Counted from the stretch's first letter, positions 8,348-18,581 are shown. The stretch is DNA of 64,000 nt from an uncultured Pseudomonadales bacterium (GCA_943787675.1 CALSNK010000003.1:1-64000); one strand, 5' to 3'. Numbers and translations are program-made. The notes: generated from the sequence alone by a model not told the origin.

Positions 8348-9432
8348 CAGACCCCCAATATAGCCGCGAGAAATATCGCGACCAGCTCAATAATAAAATC
8401 GCAACCTACACAGACACTGTTTCGAATTTAGACTTTTCTGAAATTGATGTTTTCCCATCCCAGCCTCTTGGCTTTCGCATGCGTGCTGAATTTCGTATCT
8501 GGCACGAGGATGGCAAGGCCCATTACGCGATGAATCGCCCCGGGGAAAAGCGCCCCTATATCATTACCCAGTTTCCCATTGGTGGCCCCCTGATTACGCA
8601 GCTGATGACGCCCCTTTTGGGCGCCATTAATAACAGCTCGTTGCTGAGCAGAAAGCTGTTTAGCCTAGAATTTTTAACCACTCGCAGCGGTGAGGTACTG
8701 GTGACATTAATTTATCATCGGCCACTGGATGCAGACTGGGAAGTAGAAGCAAAAGCACTGCAAGACGAGTTTTCGATTGGTGTGATTGGCCGCAGTAAAA
8801 AACAAAAAGTAGTTTTGCAGTCTGACTTTGTCACTGAGACCTTAGAGGTTGATGGCCGGGAGTATAGCTACCAGCAAGTCGAGTCGGGGTTTACCCAGCC
8901 CAATGCAGGGATTAATCAGCAGATGCTAACCTGGGCCAGTCAATGCCTTCAGGGCAGCACGGGCGATCTGGTTGAACTCTACTGTGGTAATGGCAATTTT
9001 ACCGCAGTACTGGCGCAACATTTTAATCAGGTACTGGCCACAGAAATCTCTAAGGTATCCGTCGCCTCAGCACGCACTAATTTTACCGCCAACGGGATTG
9101 AAAATGTGACCGTGGTGCGAATGTCGAGTGAGGAATTTACCCAGGCACTCAACAGAGAGCGGCCTTTTAGACGGTTGGCAGAGATTGATTTAGACAGCTA
9201 TAAGTTTTCAACTATTTTTGTTGATCCGCCCCGCGCTGGTCTCGATGAGGATACGGTAAAGCTCATTAGTCGTTTCGATAATATTCTGTATATTTCCTGT
9301 AACCCGCAAACCTTAGCGGATAACTTAGAACAAATATGTGTCACCCATAAGATTGAGTCTGCGGCGGTTTTTGATCAGTTCCCATGGACAGCACATTTGG
9401 AATCTGGCGTGCTTTTGAAACGCAAAAAATGA
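8344..9432 (+). CDS. trmA: tRNA (uracil-5-)-methyltransferase
   Basis: TrmA makes 5-methyluridine at position 54 of tRNA (the T in the T-loop) using S-adenosylmethionine. The 362-residue protein starts like E. coli TrmA (YSREKYRDQLNNK). It then has the SAM-binding ELYCGNGNFT near residue 217, FVDPPRAGLDE near 297, the catalytic-Cys motif YISCNPQTL near 320, and the C-terminal HLESGVLL with the conserved Glu. No TRAM domain or Fe-S cysteines are seen, which separates it from RlmC/RlmD. Its ATG overlaps the phhB stop. Gene end faces the leftward DUF2489 gene with a 26-base gap. Confidence 0.95.
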   Translation: MTDPQYSREKYRDQLNNKIATYTDTVSNLDFSEIDVFPSQPLGFRMRAEFRIWHEDGKAHYAMNRPGEKRPYIITQFPIGGPLITQLMTPLLGAINNSSLLSRKLFSLEFLTTRSGEVLVTLIYHRPLDADWEVEAKALQDEFSIGVIGRSKKQKVVLQSDFVTETLEVDGREYSYQQVESGFTQPNAGINQQMLTWASQCLQGSTGDLVELYCGNGNFTAVLAQHFNQVLATEISKVSVASARTNFTANGIENVTVVRMSSEEFTQALNRERPFRRLAEIDLDSYKFSTIFVDPPRAGLDEDTVKLISRFDNILYISCNPQTLADNLEQICVTHKIESAAVFDQFPWTAHLESGVLLKRKK

Positions 9433-9458
9433 AACCTAAGGTAAATACAATAATGGGG

Positions 9459-9923
9459 CTAGCGCGTTAAGCTCAGGGTCATCAGCGCCTTGGCACTGGC
9501 TTGCATAAATTCACTGTAGTTCTTTTCAATGCTTTCCCGTTCGGCGGTAAGGCGTCGCTTTTCAGAGCGCTCTAACATAACCCAGTCATCGAGAATCGGA
9601 ATATGAGACGTCGCTTCCGCCAGCTGTTGAAATACCGAAAATAACGTCGCCTCTTCCTCGCTGGCAATTACCTTTTGCGACAAAAACCCAATACGCATGG
9701 CCGCTTCTGTTTCAGTTAAATCTTTTTGCACTAGGGCGCGAGCAATAATTTGAATCGATTGTCGGGCATCCTCATCACGGGTAGCACGGCCTTCGTTAAG
9801 GCTATCGGCAATGGCTTTTTGCTGCTGCTTCTGACGGCGTAACTGCATCGCTAGATAAAGTGAATAGGCCGCCAGAACCAATAGAATGACTGTTGCTGCA
9901 CTCAAAGTGATGGTGTTAGTCAT
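9459..9923 (-). CDS. DUF2489 domain protein, single-pass membrane
   Basis: This 154-residue protein has one N-terminal membrane helix (about residues 5-25, ATVILLVLAAYSLYLAM) followed by a charged, probably helical domain. The stretch ARQSIQIIARALVQKDLTETEAAMRI is the conserved core of the DUF2489 family, whose biochemical function is unknown. It is the downstream partner of rmuC: the two reading frames overlap by eight bases, so they are co-expressed. A membrane-anchored, coiled architecture is shared with RmuC, which hints at a joint role, but that is inference. Confidence 0.8.
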   Translation of the reverse strand: MTNTITLSAATVILLVLAAYSLYLAMQLRRQKQQQKAIADSLNEGRATRDEDARQSIQIIARALVQKDLTETEAAMRIGFLSQKVIASEEEATLFSVFQQLAEATSHIPILDDWVMLERSEKRRLTAERESIEKNYSEFMQASAKALMTLSLTR

Positions 9924-11211
9924 TGTTATCTTTGTCCTCGTTGAGCATGGCTACGGAATCATCCATTAGCTGTAAATCGTCAGGCAGACTTTTCTTGGTT
10001 TTAGCGCCGAGCTTTTTTAGCTCTTCAGTACGTCGAACTAGGTTGCCACGGCCGCTGGTTAGACGCTTACGCGCTGTGTCCCAAGCGTCTTTGCTTTTGT
10101 CTAAGTGCCTGCCCACATCGTCCAGCGCTTCAATGTACATAACAAACTGGTCATAGAGCGCGCCCGATTTGTCGGCAATAAGCTGAGCATTGCGATTTTG
10201 GTCGGCATAGCGCCACAGATTTTTAATGGTTCGCAATGTCACCATTAAGGTAGTGGGACTCACCAGAATAATACCGCGGTCATAGGCATCGCGCATCATC
10301 TCTGGATCATGGTCCAGCGCCAATACAAAGGCGGCTTCGACAGGCACAAAAATCAGTACAAAGTCGAGACTGTTAACCCCCTCGAGACTTTCATAATCTT
10401 TACCGCTAAGACCTTTAATATGAGCACGCAGTGATGCGAGATGCTGACGCAGACACTGAGCTTTGGTCTCTTCGTTCTCGGCATGAAAGTAACGTTCGTA
10501 ATCTACCAGACTAACTTTGGCGTCGATAACAATATCTCGCCCCTCTGGCAGATGCACAATCACGTCTGGGTTACGTCGTTTACCCGTATCATCTTTAAGG
10601 GCAACCTGAGTATCGTATTCGCGACCATTGGTCAGGCCAGAATCTTCGAGCAACTTCTCTAATACAAATTCGCCCCAGTTACCCTGGGCCTTATTGTCAC
10701 CGCGCAGAGCATTGGCCAGACTGACGGCGTCCGCAGAAACCTGCAAAGTCTGCTTCTGAAGCTCGCTAATCTGCCCCGCCAGCTTATTGCGGTCGGCATT
10801 CTCTTTGTCGTAGGCACTTTCTACCTGCTTGCGAAAATCACCAATATCACGGCGCAACGGACTTAGAGTAACTTCCAAGGCCTCTTTATTCTGTAATGAA
10901 AACTTAGCCTGTTTGTCGTCAAAGATGCGGTTAGCAAGATTCTCGAACTCCTGCCCCAGGGTCTGTTTAGCATCCTGCAATAGCTTTAACTGGGCTTCAT
11001 ATTGATTCTGCTGGCCAATCAGGCGCTGTTCGAGCACACCGTTGCTGGTGGTGAGTTCAAGGCGAATGGCGCTTAGCTCATCAAGCTCGGCATCGGTTTT
11101 TAAGCGGCTTGCGCGACCTAGCCACTGGCTGATAAACAGGCCGAGTGCTAGACCCACAAGAAGTCCGCCAAGGGCCCAGAAAAGTAAATTGATATCATTG
11201 GATAATTGCAT
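9916..11211 (-). CDS. rmuC: DNA recombination protein RmuC
   Basis: This 431-residue protein has an N-terminal membrane helix (about residues 10-30), a long coiled coil (about 40-160) and the RmuC nuclease-like domain. The domain is marked by NWGEFVLEKLLEDSG, RNPDVIVHLPEGRDIVIDAKVSL and the VSPTTLMVTLRTIKNLWR block. The IDAKVSL strand resembles a restriction-endonuclease core. In E. coli, loss of RmuC raises inversion between short inverted repeats, so it limits illegitimate recombination. It is divergent from an AddB/AddA-like operon, grouping DNA-break-handling genes. The gene overlaps the DUF2489 gene downstream. Confidence 0.93.
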   Translation of the reverse strand: MQLSNDINLLFWALGGLLVGLALGLFISQWLGRASRLKTDAELDELSAIRLELTTSNGVLEQRLIGQQNQYEAQLKLLQDAKQTLGQEFENLANRIFDDKQAKFSLQNKEALEVTLSPLRRDIGDFRKQVESAYDKENADRNKLAGQISELQKQTLQVSADAVSLANALRGDNKAQGNWGEFVLEKLLEDSGLTNGREYDTQVALKDDTGKRRNPDVIVHLPEGRDIVIDAKVSLVDYERYFHAENEETKAQCLRQHLASLRAHIKGLSGKDYESLEGVNSLDFVLIFVPVEAAFVLALDHDPEMMRDAYDRGIILVSPTTLMVTLRTIKNLWRYADQNRNAQLIADKSGALYDQFVMYIEALDDVGRHLDKSKDAWDTARKRLTSGRGNLVRRTEELKKLGAKTKKSLPDDLQLMDDSVAMLNEDKDNND

Positions 11212-11302
11212 GGCTTTATTGTATCAGCCTACTGTCAATTGCACCGCTGTTTTGCGATTATACTAGCTTCTTTAATTGTTAATAAAAGTTGCCTATCCAG
11301 GG

Positions 11303-13945
11303 ATGTTGCCACCACTTATAGATATAGCCCCCTTTCGCGAAGCTATTCAAAGGGACCATCTGATTTTGACGCCAAACCATCGTCTGGCGGCCAAAATCAC
11401 CGATGCCTGGGCAATGGATACCCAGCATTCCGTGTGGTTAGCCCCCAGAGTTTACTCAATCGATCATTGGCTTAAACATTGCTGGGATGAGCTCCAGGAC
11501 CAAAACCATGAGCTAGTTCGAGGCCTGTCGGTCGTCGGCAGTCAGCAAAGCCGCTACTACTGGGAAAAAGCCATCGGGAAAGAGGATGCCGAGCACAGTA
11601 CCAGCTATGCCAAAATTGCCGGTGACACCTTGAAAACTCTGCAGAATTGGAATCTTTCCATCGATCAGGTTCCAGACGAAACCCCTGCCGTTGAGTTTTT
11701 TAAACGTTGGTTGCACAATTTTAATGAACTGCTTGAACGCAATCATCTAATCACTCAGCAGCAGAGCTGGCAGCTTATTGAGCGAGGCTTTAAATGCGGC
11801 GCACTGCCTCAAGACAGCGCAATATTACTGTACGGCTTTCAGTCCACGCCGCCTCTGCCCGCCACTATTATTAATAGCGCCAGTAGTTCGGTCAATACTG
11901 TCCAGACAGTGGCTAGCAGCAGCGACAACACCTTTCGCCTCGAAACCCAGGATCGACATCAAGAGCTGCGCCTAGCCTCCAGTTGGGCCGCCCAGCAGTT
12001 AGCCATCAACCCAGACCAGCGCATTGGCATAGTGGTGCCAGACCTCAATAACTGTCTCCATCAGGTGTCACGATTAATGGGGGAAGCGCTTAAATCCCAG
12101 GGCACTGAAACCGTCGTCAATATCAGTGCCGGCACAGCCATGGCGGATACCGCATTAGTCAATGCCGCCCTTGAACTGATTGGTATTTTACAGCACAAAA
12201 GATCATTGCAAGAATGGTTGCAGTTGCTCTATTCACCCTACTGCGCGCTTAATCAGCTATCGGTGCAATTTCGCGCGGATGCCGAACTGGCTCTGCGTAA
12301 AACTAGACGCTTTGACTTTACTCTGGAGCAATTTCTATCTGAGATTATTCCCCATCAGGAGTCGGACCAGCGTGAAGCCGCCCTACTTATTCTGCAGCCA
12401 TTAATAGAGCTAAAAACCTTTGCTCGCCTAAAAACCGGCAGCCAAAAAAGTTTCTCGGGTTGGGCGGCATTTTTCAATCAGTTTCTGGAGCCAATGGGTT
12501 GGCCTGGCAAGCGGCAACTCAATAGTATTGAGTATCAGCAGAGGCAGCACTGGAATAGCCTGATCGAACAGTTCTGTAGCCTCGACAATCTGGGCATTGA
12601 AGTGGGTCTGTCTACCGCACTCAAACACCTGCAACAGCTGGCTCGAGAGTCGGTGTTTCACCCGCAAACTGCCGATGCTCCGCTACAGATTCTCGGGTTA
12701 CTCGAGGGCGCGGGGCTACGTTTTGACCAGCTGTGGATTGTGGGCATGCACAGTCAGAACTTTCCTGCCTCAGTGGCTATCAATCCTTTATTGCCAGCAG
12801 AGTTCCAGCGCCAACACAGAATGCCCCACAGCCTGCCCGAGCGAGAATTACAGATAGCCGAAGAATTATTAGCCGATTATAAAAACAATGCTGGACGACT
12901 AATTCTGAGTTATCCCCTGATGCGTGGCGAAGAGCAGCTTGAAGCCAGCCCATTGATTCGCAGCATAGCGACGGTGGATAGTTCAGCGTTACTACAGCAG
13001 CCGCACACTCATCCCCAGTGGTTGTCACGGCCCGATCAATGCCAGCTCATAACGGATAAGGCCCCTGCCTACAATCCTCAGATTGAACGTATTCGTGGCG
13101 GCAGTGGCCTGTTAAAAAATCAGTCTGTGTGCCCCTTTAATGCCTTTGCCATTCATCGCCTAAAAGCAGAACCCCTAGAGGAACCCAGCCAGGGTTTATC
13201 GGCCATGGATCGCGGTATGTTACTCCATGAAATTCTCTATCGCCTCTGGGATCAATGGAAAACCTCCACGGTTTTATCGGCACTGTCTGAACAGCAAGTC
13301 AGGGATCAGCTCGGCGCCGTAATTGCTGATACCTTGCATGAATGGGCACCGAAGTATCCCATATTACTCGGCACCAATTACCGAGCGCTGGAGCAGCGAC
13401 GCTTGGAAAAATTAATCGGCCAGTGGCTCGAGCAGGAGAGGCAGCGACCGGCCTTTGAGGTGATTAATTTAGAGAGCAAAGCCAGCATAGGTTTTGGTGA
13501 CTTGGAAATTTCCCTGCGCATTGACCGGGTGGACCGCATCGGTGACAAGCTGCTGATTATCGACTACAAGTCTGGCAGCGTGAAACCTTCGAGCTGGGTC
13601 GGCGATCGGCCTTCAGACCCGCAATTGCCTCTGTATGTATTGGCCAGTAATCCTGCCGCCAATGGCTGTGCCTTTGCCCAGATAAAAGGCGGCCTAATCA
13701 AATTTGTAGGTACCAGCGATAGTCAGTTAATCCCCTCTGAAAAAGCGGTTGAAGACTGGCCAGCACAGATTGATCAATGGCAAGTTGCCCTGACTAAGCT
13801 GGCCGATGAATTTACGTCTGGTTATGCCCCAGTAGAAATATTTGATAACGCTTCGTTTACTTATCAAAGTCACCTGTTGCCGTTAAATCGCTGGTTAGAA
13901 GAGCCCGAAATAACGGCCATGGTTAATCCGAGGGCCGACCTATGA
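11303..13945 (+). CDS. AddB-like PD-(D/E)XK nuclease / inactivated helicase subunit
   Basis: This roughly 880-residue protein matches the family described as a probable DNA repair protein that pairs with an AddA-like helicase (TIGR03623-type). The N-terminal and middle parts resemble inactivated UvrD-like helicase sections (LDTPNHRLA-like opening, LLEGAGLRFDQLWIVGMH, FPASVAINPLLP). The C-terminal nuclease is seen from CPFNAFAIHRL through RGMLLHEILYRLW to LRIDRVDRIGDKLLIIDYKSG, with the D and the YKSG lysine. I do not see the four cysteines of the AddB iron-sulfur staple. The start is uncertain: I chose the ATG at 11303, while a TTG at 11276 is also in frame. It overlaps the next gene by four bases. 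Confidence 0.83.
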   Translation: MLPPLIDIAPFREAIQRDHLILTPNHRLAAKITDAWAMDTQHSVWLAPRVYSIDHWLKHCWDELQDQNHELVRGLSVVGSQQSRYYWEKAIGKEDAEHSTSYAKIAGDTLKTLQNWNLSIDQVPDETPAVEFFKRWLHNFNELLERNHLITQQQSWQLIERGFKCGALPQDSAILLYGFQSTPPLPATIINSASSSVNTVQTVASSSDNTFRLETQDRHQELRLASSWAAQQLAINPDQRIGIVVPDLNNCLHQVSRLMGEALKSQGTETVVNISAGTAMADTALVNAALELIGILQHKRSLQEWLQLLYSPYCALNQLSVQFRADAELALRKTRRFDFTLEQFLSEIIPHQESDQREAALLILQPLIELKTFARLKTGSQKSFSGWAAFFNQFLEPMGWPGKRQLNSIEYQQRQHWNSLIEQFCSLDNLGIEVGLSTALKHLQQLARESVFHPQTADAPLQILGLLEGAGLRFDQLWIVGMHSQNFPASVAINPLLPAEFQRQHRMPHSLPERELQIAEELLADYKNNAGRLILSYPLMRGEEQLEASPLIRSIATVDSSALLQQPHTHPQWLSRPDQCQLITDKAPAYNPQIERIRGGSGLLKNQSVCPFNAFAIHRLKAEPLEEPSQGLSAMDRGMLLHEILYRLWDQWKTSTVLSALSEQQVRDQLGAVIADTLHEWAPKYPILLGTNYRALEQRRLEKLIGQWLEQERQRPAFEVINLESKASIGFGDLEISLRIDRVDRIGDKLLIIDYKSGSVKPSSWVGDRPSDPQLPLYVLASNPAANGCAFAQIKGGLIKFVGTSDSQLIPSEKAVEDWPAQIDQWQVALTKLADEFTSGYAPVEIFDNASFTYQSHLLPLNRWLEEPEITAMVNPRADL

Positions 13946-16900
13946 GTACCGTGAGTGATCAGCCGCAGCGCAAACTAGCTCTCGATCCCAAACAGAGTTT
14001 TATTGTTTCGGCACCGGCGGGGTCGGGTAAAACCGGTCTGATTACCCAGCGAGTTTTACGCCTGCTCTGTACCGTGGAAAATCCGGAAGAAATTCTAAGC
14101 ATTACCTTTACCCGCAAAGCCGCGGGAGAAATGGCCAGCCGTATCCACAGAGCCCTCCATGCCGCCGCTTATGAACCTAGACCTAGGGATGACTATGAGG
14201 CGCAAACCTGGGATCTGGCCGCACTGGCCGTTGAGCGCAGCGTTGCACTGGGATGGAACCTGCTGGATATGCCCGGGCGTTTGCGCATCCAGACTATTGA
14301 TGGATTTTGCCGCTATATCGCCAGTCAGTTTGCCCTAGAAACCAAACTTGGTGCGCTGCCTGAACCCAGTGATAACCCCCAAGCGCTTTACGAAGTTGCC
14401 GCCCGCGCTCTGCTCGACAAGATTGAGCAAGATAGCGATACGGCCAGGCAGTTAGCGGTATTACTGGAGCATACAGGCAATGATCTGGCGCGCTGCGAAC
14501 GGCTGCTTTCGGAGCTTCTAAGCAAACGGGAACAGTGGCTTCCTTTAATCTTTAACGCAGCGGGCAATCAACAATATTTTCAGCAGGTAATCGATCAGGT
14601 AATCGGCGAAAACCTAATGCAACTCCATGAGGCTCTTATGCCTATTGCTGGAGAACTAGCGGAATTAGCTGACTTTGCCGCCAACTATGGCGATATGGAA
14701 AAGAGCCCTAGGCTGTGTGAACTAAGTGGCATGATTGAACTGCCAGACAGTAGCCTCGATGGTATTTTACAGTGGAAGGTTCTAATCAGCCTGCTAGTAA
14801 CCAAAGATCATGACATTCGCAAGAAGCTCACCAAAAACGAAGGCTTTCCGGCAGATCAAAAAGACGCCAAAGCGCGCATGCAGGTATTGCTCGAATGGTG
14901 TCGTGAGCGCCCTGAGATTAAGGAAATGATAGCCAATGCTCTGTGTCTTCCCGAAGCAGAAATTAGCAGTGCTCAGCATTTAATTCTCGATGCTCTGGGG
15001 CACCTGCTGCCCCGGCTAGCCGCCGAACTAGAGCTAGCCTTTAAACAGCAGGATCAATGTGACTATCCCGCGATTACGCTCACCGCGCTTGAAGCCATAG
15101 AGCCTTCCCCTGAGGATGAGGCGATCTCCGATATTACATTGCGTCTGGATTATCAGTTACGCCACATCTTAGTGGATGAGTTTCAAGATACCTCTGGGTC
15201 CCAAGTAAAATTACTTGAACATTTAATCGCTGGCTGGCAACCAGATGATGGCAGAACTTTGTTTCTAGTGGGCGACGCCATGCAGTCTCTATACGGATTT
15301 CGCAATGCCAATGTGGGACTGTTTATTAATGCCCAGCGCCACCCCGTCGGCCCAGTGCAGTGCACGCCACTGACCCTTACCGCTAACTTTCGCTCCGAGC
15401 AGGGCATTATAGAATGGGTTAACCAGGCCTTTAGCCAGGCGTTTCCGGCTCAGGCTGATATCAGTCGGGGCGCCATTCCCTACTCGCCTTCGGATGCATT
15501 TAAAGGCCCTGGTGTGGGCCCTGCAGTCAGCTTCCAAGGCTTTGCCGGAGACGAGGGCGATAAAGCCGAAGCTGTGCATATTGCCAATATCTGTACTGAA
15601 CTCGCGGCACACAAACCCGACCAGTCGGTGGCTATTTTAGTCCGTGGTCGCAGTCATCTAAAGACCATAGTGCCGGCCCTTAGAGCCGCCAACCTTAACT
15701 GGCAGGCCATCGACATCACGCCATTGGCCAGCAGAATGCCCGTGGTCGATATGCTTTCACTGACTCGTGCCCTGCTGTCTCCCGCAGACCAAATTTCCTG
15801 GCTGGCCGTTTTAAGAGCCCCTTTTTGTGGCCTGACATTGGCCGATCTTTTAGTGGTTTCAAACAGCACCAGCAATAACCCCAAACAGGGGGATGCCGTT
15901 CTTGCTCAGCTTTTAAGGTTCTCTAGCACTGAATCTGAGCCCCTTAATGACCTATCCCCTGAGGGTCAGAAAATTCTTTGCCGCGTTATCCCAGTCTTAT
16001 TAGATGCCTGGAAAAACCGTGGCCGAAAAAATATACGCGATAGTATCGAGCAACTGTGGCTAGAACTAGGCGGCCCCGATAGCTTAATGGCCAGCAGCGA
16101 TCTCGATGATGTGCGGGCCTATCTAGACCTATTGGAAAACTGGCAGGTGGCCGGAACCCTGCCAGACTGGAACGGCTTTCAACAGGCGGTGGACAAACTC
16201 TATGCATCCCCTGCCCCAGAGGTTGGACCCAAAGGTAGCCATGTTATTCAGATCATGACCATCCATAAGTCTAAGGGCCTTGAGTTTGATCATGTGCTGC
16301 TACCCGGCTTGACCCGTGGTTCTGGCTCCGACAAAAAACCATTGCTGCGCTGGCGTGAACATATCGATGAATACAATCAGATATCGTTAATTATGGCGCC
16401 ACTGGGAGCGCATGATGAGGAAGATGATAGCGTTTATCAGTACCTAAAGCATGAAGATGCGGTTAAGACGCGACTGGAAAATACGCGAGTACTCTATGTG
16501 GCTGCAACCAGAGCTATTCGTAATCTCTATCTGTTTGCCAACCTTAAACCGGCTAAAAAAGAAGACTGGCAGGCACCGGGTAAAACCACCTTACTAGCAC
16601 CGATTTGGAAAACAATCGAAGCCGGTATTGATGATGGGCAATACCCTATTGATCAAACAGAGACCGATGACAGCTTTGAATCTAGACCTCGCCTAAACAG
16701 TCTTCGACGCCTGCCCGCTGCCTTTGAGGCACCAGTCCGGGAGGCCGATGCCATGACCCTGGGTACAGAGGAAACTCAGTCTGCGGCTGGCACTCAAGTT
16801 GATGCAGACCTGTCTCTCCGAGCACGTTTACTAGGGACGGTTATGCATAGAACCCTGAAACAGATAGCCAATGAAGGCATCGACAGATGGCCCGAGCAAC

Positions 16901-17340
16901 GGTTGCAATATCTGCCCCCTGCTTGGTCGGCACAGCTTAAGGAGCTGGGCATACTCGCAACCAGCGAAGAGCTCGATCGTCTAAGCCGCGCACTGACCAC
17001 CATGCTTGAAGATTCTCGCGGCCAATGGATACTGCACAACCATGAGCAGGCCCAGTGCGAACAGGCTCTGGGGTACCATCATCGAGAGAGTAATCATGCA
17101 GGTACCTCCGTACTCGATAGGACTTTTGTGGATCAGGGAATTCGCTGGATCATCGATTACAAATTTTCTATGCCCGCCGAGGGAGAGCCTGAACAGCAAT
17201 TTATCGCCAGACAGATCAGCAGCTATCAGGCACAGCTAAAACATTACGCCAATCTCTACCTCGCTCTGGAAGAAAATCCTGTGCGCTGCGCGCTCTATTT
17301 CCCGCAAATGCCCTTGTTTATTGAGGTTGAAGCCGAATAA
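13942..17340 (+). CDS. AddA-like UvrD-family helicase-nuclease
   Basis: This 1132-residue protein has the superfamily 1A helicase motifs in order: Walker A SAPAGSGKTGLI near residue 24, ITFTRKAAGEMASR, QTIDGFCRYIA, LVDEFQDTSGSQ (Walker B), LVGDAMQSLYGFR, TANFRSEQGI, MTIHKSKGLEFDHV and VLYVAATRA. A C-terminal nuclease domain follows, marked by RTFVDQGIRWIIDYKFS. AddA-type enzymes unwind and resect double-strand breaks to load RecA. The ATG overlaps the upstream AddB-like stop (ATGA), so the two should form a heterodimer. RecBCD-versus-AddAB choice cannot be judged from this window; this pair may coexist with RecBCD. The operon is divergent from rmuC. Confidence 0.9.
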   Translation: MSTVSDQPQRKLALDPKQSFIVSAPAGSGKTGLITQRVLRLLCTVENPEEILSITFTRKAAGEMASRIHRALHAAAYEPRPRDDYEAQTWDLAALAVERSVALGWNLLDMPGRLRIQTIDGFCRYIASQFALETKLGALPEPSDNPQALYEVAARALLDKIEQDSDTARQLAVLLEHTGNDLARCERLLSELLSKREQWLPLIFNAAGNQQYFQQVIDQVIGENLMQLHEALMPIAGELAELADFAANYGDMEKSPRLCELSGMIELPDSSLDGILQWKVLISLLVTKDHDIRKKLTKNEGFPADQKDAKARMQVLLEWCRERPEIKEMIANALCLPEAEISSAQHLILDALGHLLPRLAAELELAFKQQDQCDYPAITLTALEAIEPSPEDEAISDITLRLDYQLRHILVDEFQDTSGSQVKLLEHLIAGWQPDDGRTLFLVGDAMQSLYGFRNANVGLFINAQRHPVGPVQCTPLTLTANFRSEQGIIEWVNQAFSQAFPAQADISRGAIPYSPSDAFKGPGVGPAVSFQGFAGDEGDKAEAVHIANICTELAAHKPDQSVAILVRGRSHLKTIVPALRAANLNWQAIDITPLASRMPVVDMLSLTRALLSPADQISWLAVLRAPFCGLTLADLLVVSNSTSNNPKQGDAVLAQLLRFSSTESEPLNDLSPEGQKILCRVIPVLLDAWKNRGRKNIRDSIEQLWLELGGPDSLMASSDLDDVRAYLDLLENWQVAGTLPDWNGFQQAVDKLYASPAPEVGPKGSHVIQIMTIHKSKGLEFDHVLLPGLTRGSGSDKKPLLRWREHIDEYNQISLIMAPLGAHDEEDDSVYQYLKHEDAVKTRLENTRVLYVAATRAIRNLYLFANLKPAKKEDWQAPGKTTLLAPIWKTIEAGIDDGQYPIDQTETDDSFESRPRLNSLRRLPAAFEAPVREADAMTLGTEETQSAAGTQVDADLSLRARLLGTVMHRTLKQIANEGIDRWPEQRLQYLPPAWSAQLKELGILATSEELDRLSRALTTMLEDSRGQWILHNHEQAQCEQALGYHHRESNHAGTSVLDRTFVDQGIRWIIDYKFSMPAEGEPEQQFIARQISSYQAQLKHYANLYLALEENPVRCALYFPQMPLFIEVEAE

Positions 17341-17410
17341 TCTTCAAAACCGTTGATATTTAAGTACAATAGCGCCTCTCTATTTAAAGCGACTAGTTAG
17401 GAATTTTCAC

Positions 17411-18478
17411 ATGGACAGCCATGCTGTAGAAAACATCAATATTGAAGTGCCTGAGATACTCATTACTCCGGCCGAACTGAAGCGCACAATACCGCTGTCA
17501 GACAAAGCTCGAGAGACTATTTCAAAGGGTCGTAAAGACATTGAAAATATTCTTGAACGCAAAGACCACCGCGTCGTTGTTGTGGTTGGGCCCTGCTCAA
17601 TTCACGATTTAAAAGCCGCTCATGAATATGCCCAACGTCTAAAAGCCCTGGCCGAAAAAGTCAGTGACACATTGCTTATAGTTATGCGCGTCTATTTCGA
17701 AAAGCCACGTACCACGACTGGCTGGAAAGGTTTGATCAACGATCCGTTTATGAACGACTCGTTCAAGATCACCGACGGCCTGCATATTGGTCGTCAGCTT
17801 TTACATGATATTTTAGAAGTCGGCCTGCCAACGGCAACCGAAGCCCTGGATCCTATTTCACCACAATATATGCAAGACCTAATTGCCTGGTCTGCTATTG
17901 GCGCCCGTACGACAGAATCTCAGACTCACCGAGAGATGGCCTCAGGCCTTTCTTCCTCTATCGGTTTTAAAAACGGCACAGACGGCAGCCTCACAGTGGC
18001 GATTAACGCACTGCAATCAGTGGCCAGCCCCCACCGTTTTCTGGGTATTAACTCAGATGGCAATGTGTCTATTATCACCACCAAGGGAAATCAGTATGCC
18101 CACGTCGTTCTCCGTGGTGGCAATGGTAAGCCCAACTATGATTCCGTCAGTGTTTCTATCTGTGAGCAAGAACTAGTTGCTGCCGGTATTGCACCGAACA
18201 TCATGGTGGATTGCAGTCATGCCAACTCCAACAAAGATCATATGTTGCAGCCTCTGGTGCTAGACAATGTCGCCAACCAGATTGTTGAAGGTAACAGGTC
18301 TATTATTGGTGTGATGATGGAGAGCCACCTAAACGGTGGTAATCAGAAACTTTCAAGCAACCCAGATGAGATGGAATACGGCGTTTCAGTAACCGACGCC
18401 TGTGTCGACTGGGAGACCACAGAGGCAGCATTGGTGTCTATGGCTGATAAGTTGCGGGATGTTCTTAAGACGCGCTAA
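17411..18478 (+). CDS. 3-deoxy-7-phosphoheptulonate (DAHP) synthase, class I
   Basis: This 355-residue AroF/AroG/AroH-type enzyme condenses phosphoenolpyruvate with erythrose-4-phosphate, the first step of the shikimate pathway. Key motifs are GPCSIHD near residue 61 (metal-binding Cys), FEKPRTTTGWKGL near 97, ATEALDP near 144, the IGARTTESQTHREMASG block near 164, and MVDCSHANSNKD near 265. The first 30 residues carry the N-terminal extension typical of feedback-regulated isoenzymes, but I cannot tell which aromatic amino acid regulates it, so no letter is assigned. An AGGA lies 8 bases before the ATG. The gene is alone, ending at a strong terminator. Confidence 0.95.
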   Translation: MDSHAVENINIEVPEILITPAELKRTIPLSDKARETISKGRKDIENILERKDHRVVVVVGPCSIHDLKAAHEYAQRLKALAEKVSDTLLIVMRVYFEKPRTTTGWKGLINDPFMNDSFKITDGLHIGRQLLHDILEVGLPTATEALDPISPQYMQDLIAWSAIGARTTESQTHREMASGLSSSIGFKNGTDGSLTVAINALQSVASPHRFLGINSDGNVSIITTKGNQYAHVVLRGGNGKPNYDSVSVSICEQELVAAGIAPNIMVDCSHANSNKDHMLQPLVLDNVANQIVEGNRSIIGVMMESHLNGGNQKLSSNPDEMEYGVSVTDACVDWETTEAALVSMADKLRDVLKTR

Positions 18479-18549
18479 CCCGCGCTTGAATTAGTAGCGG
18501 TAGTAAATTAGTAACCGCGACTAAGTGTAATAACCTAGCAATTATAGAA

Positions 18550-18581
18550 AGCCCCCGCTGATTTAGCGGGGGCTTTTTTTT
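18550..18581 (+). terminator. Rho-independent terminator after DAHP synthase
   Basis: AGCCCCCGCT at 18550-18559 pairs perfectly with AGCGGGGGCT at 18565-18574 over a 5-base loop, followed by a T8 tract. It also lies beyond the stop of the leftward XRE gene, so it may serve both directions only weakly, since the A-run on the other side is short. Confidence 0.92.

Noticed and set aside
11042..11475. Rightward frames in the rmuC / AddB-like intergenic region
   Set aside because: They are out-of-frame shadows of rmuC and of the AddB-like gene with no family resemblance or ribosome site.
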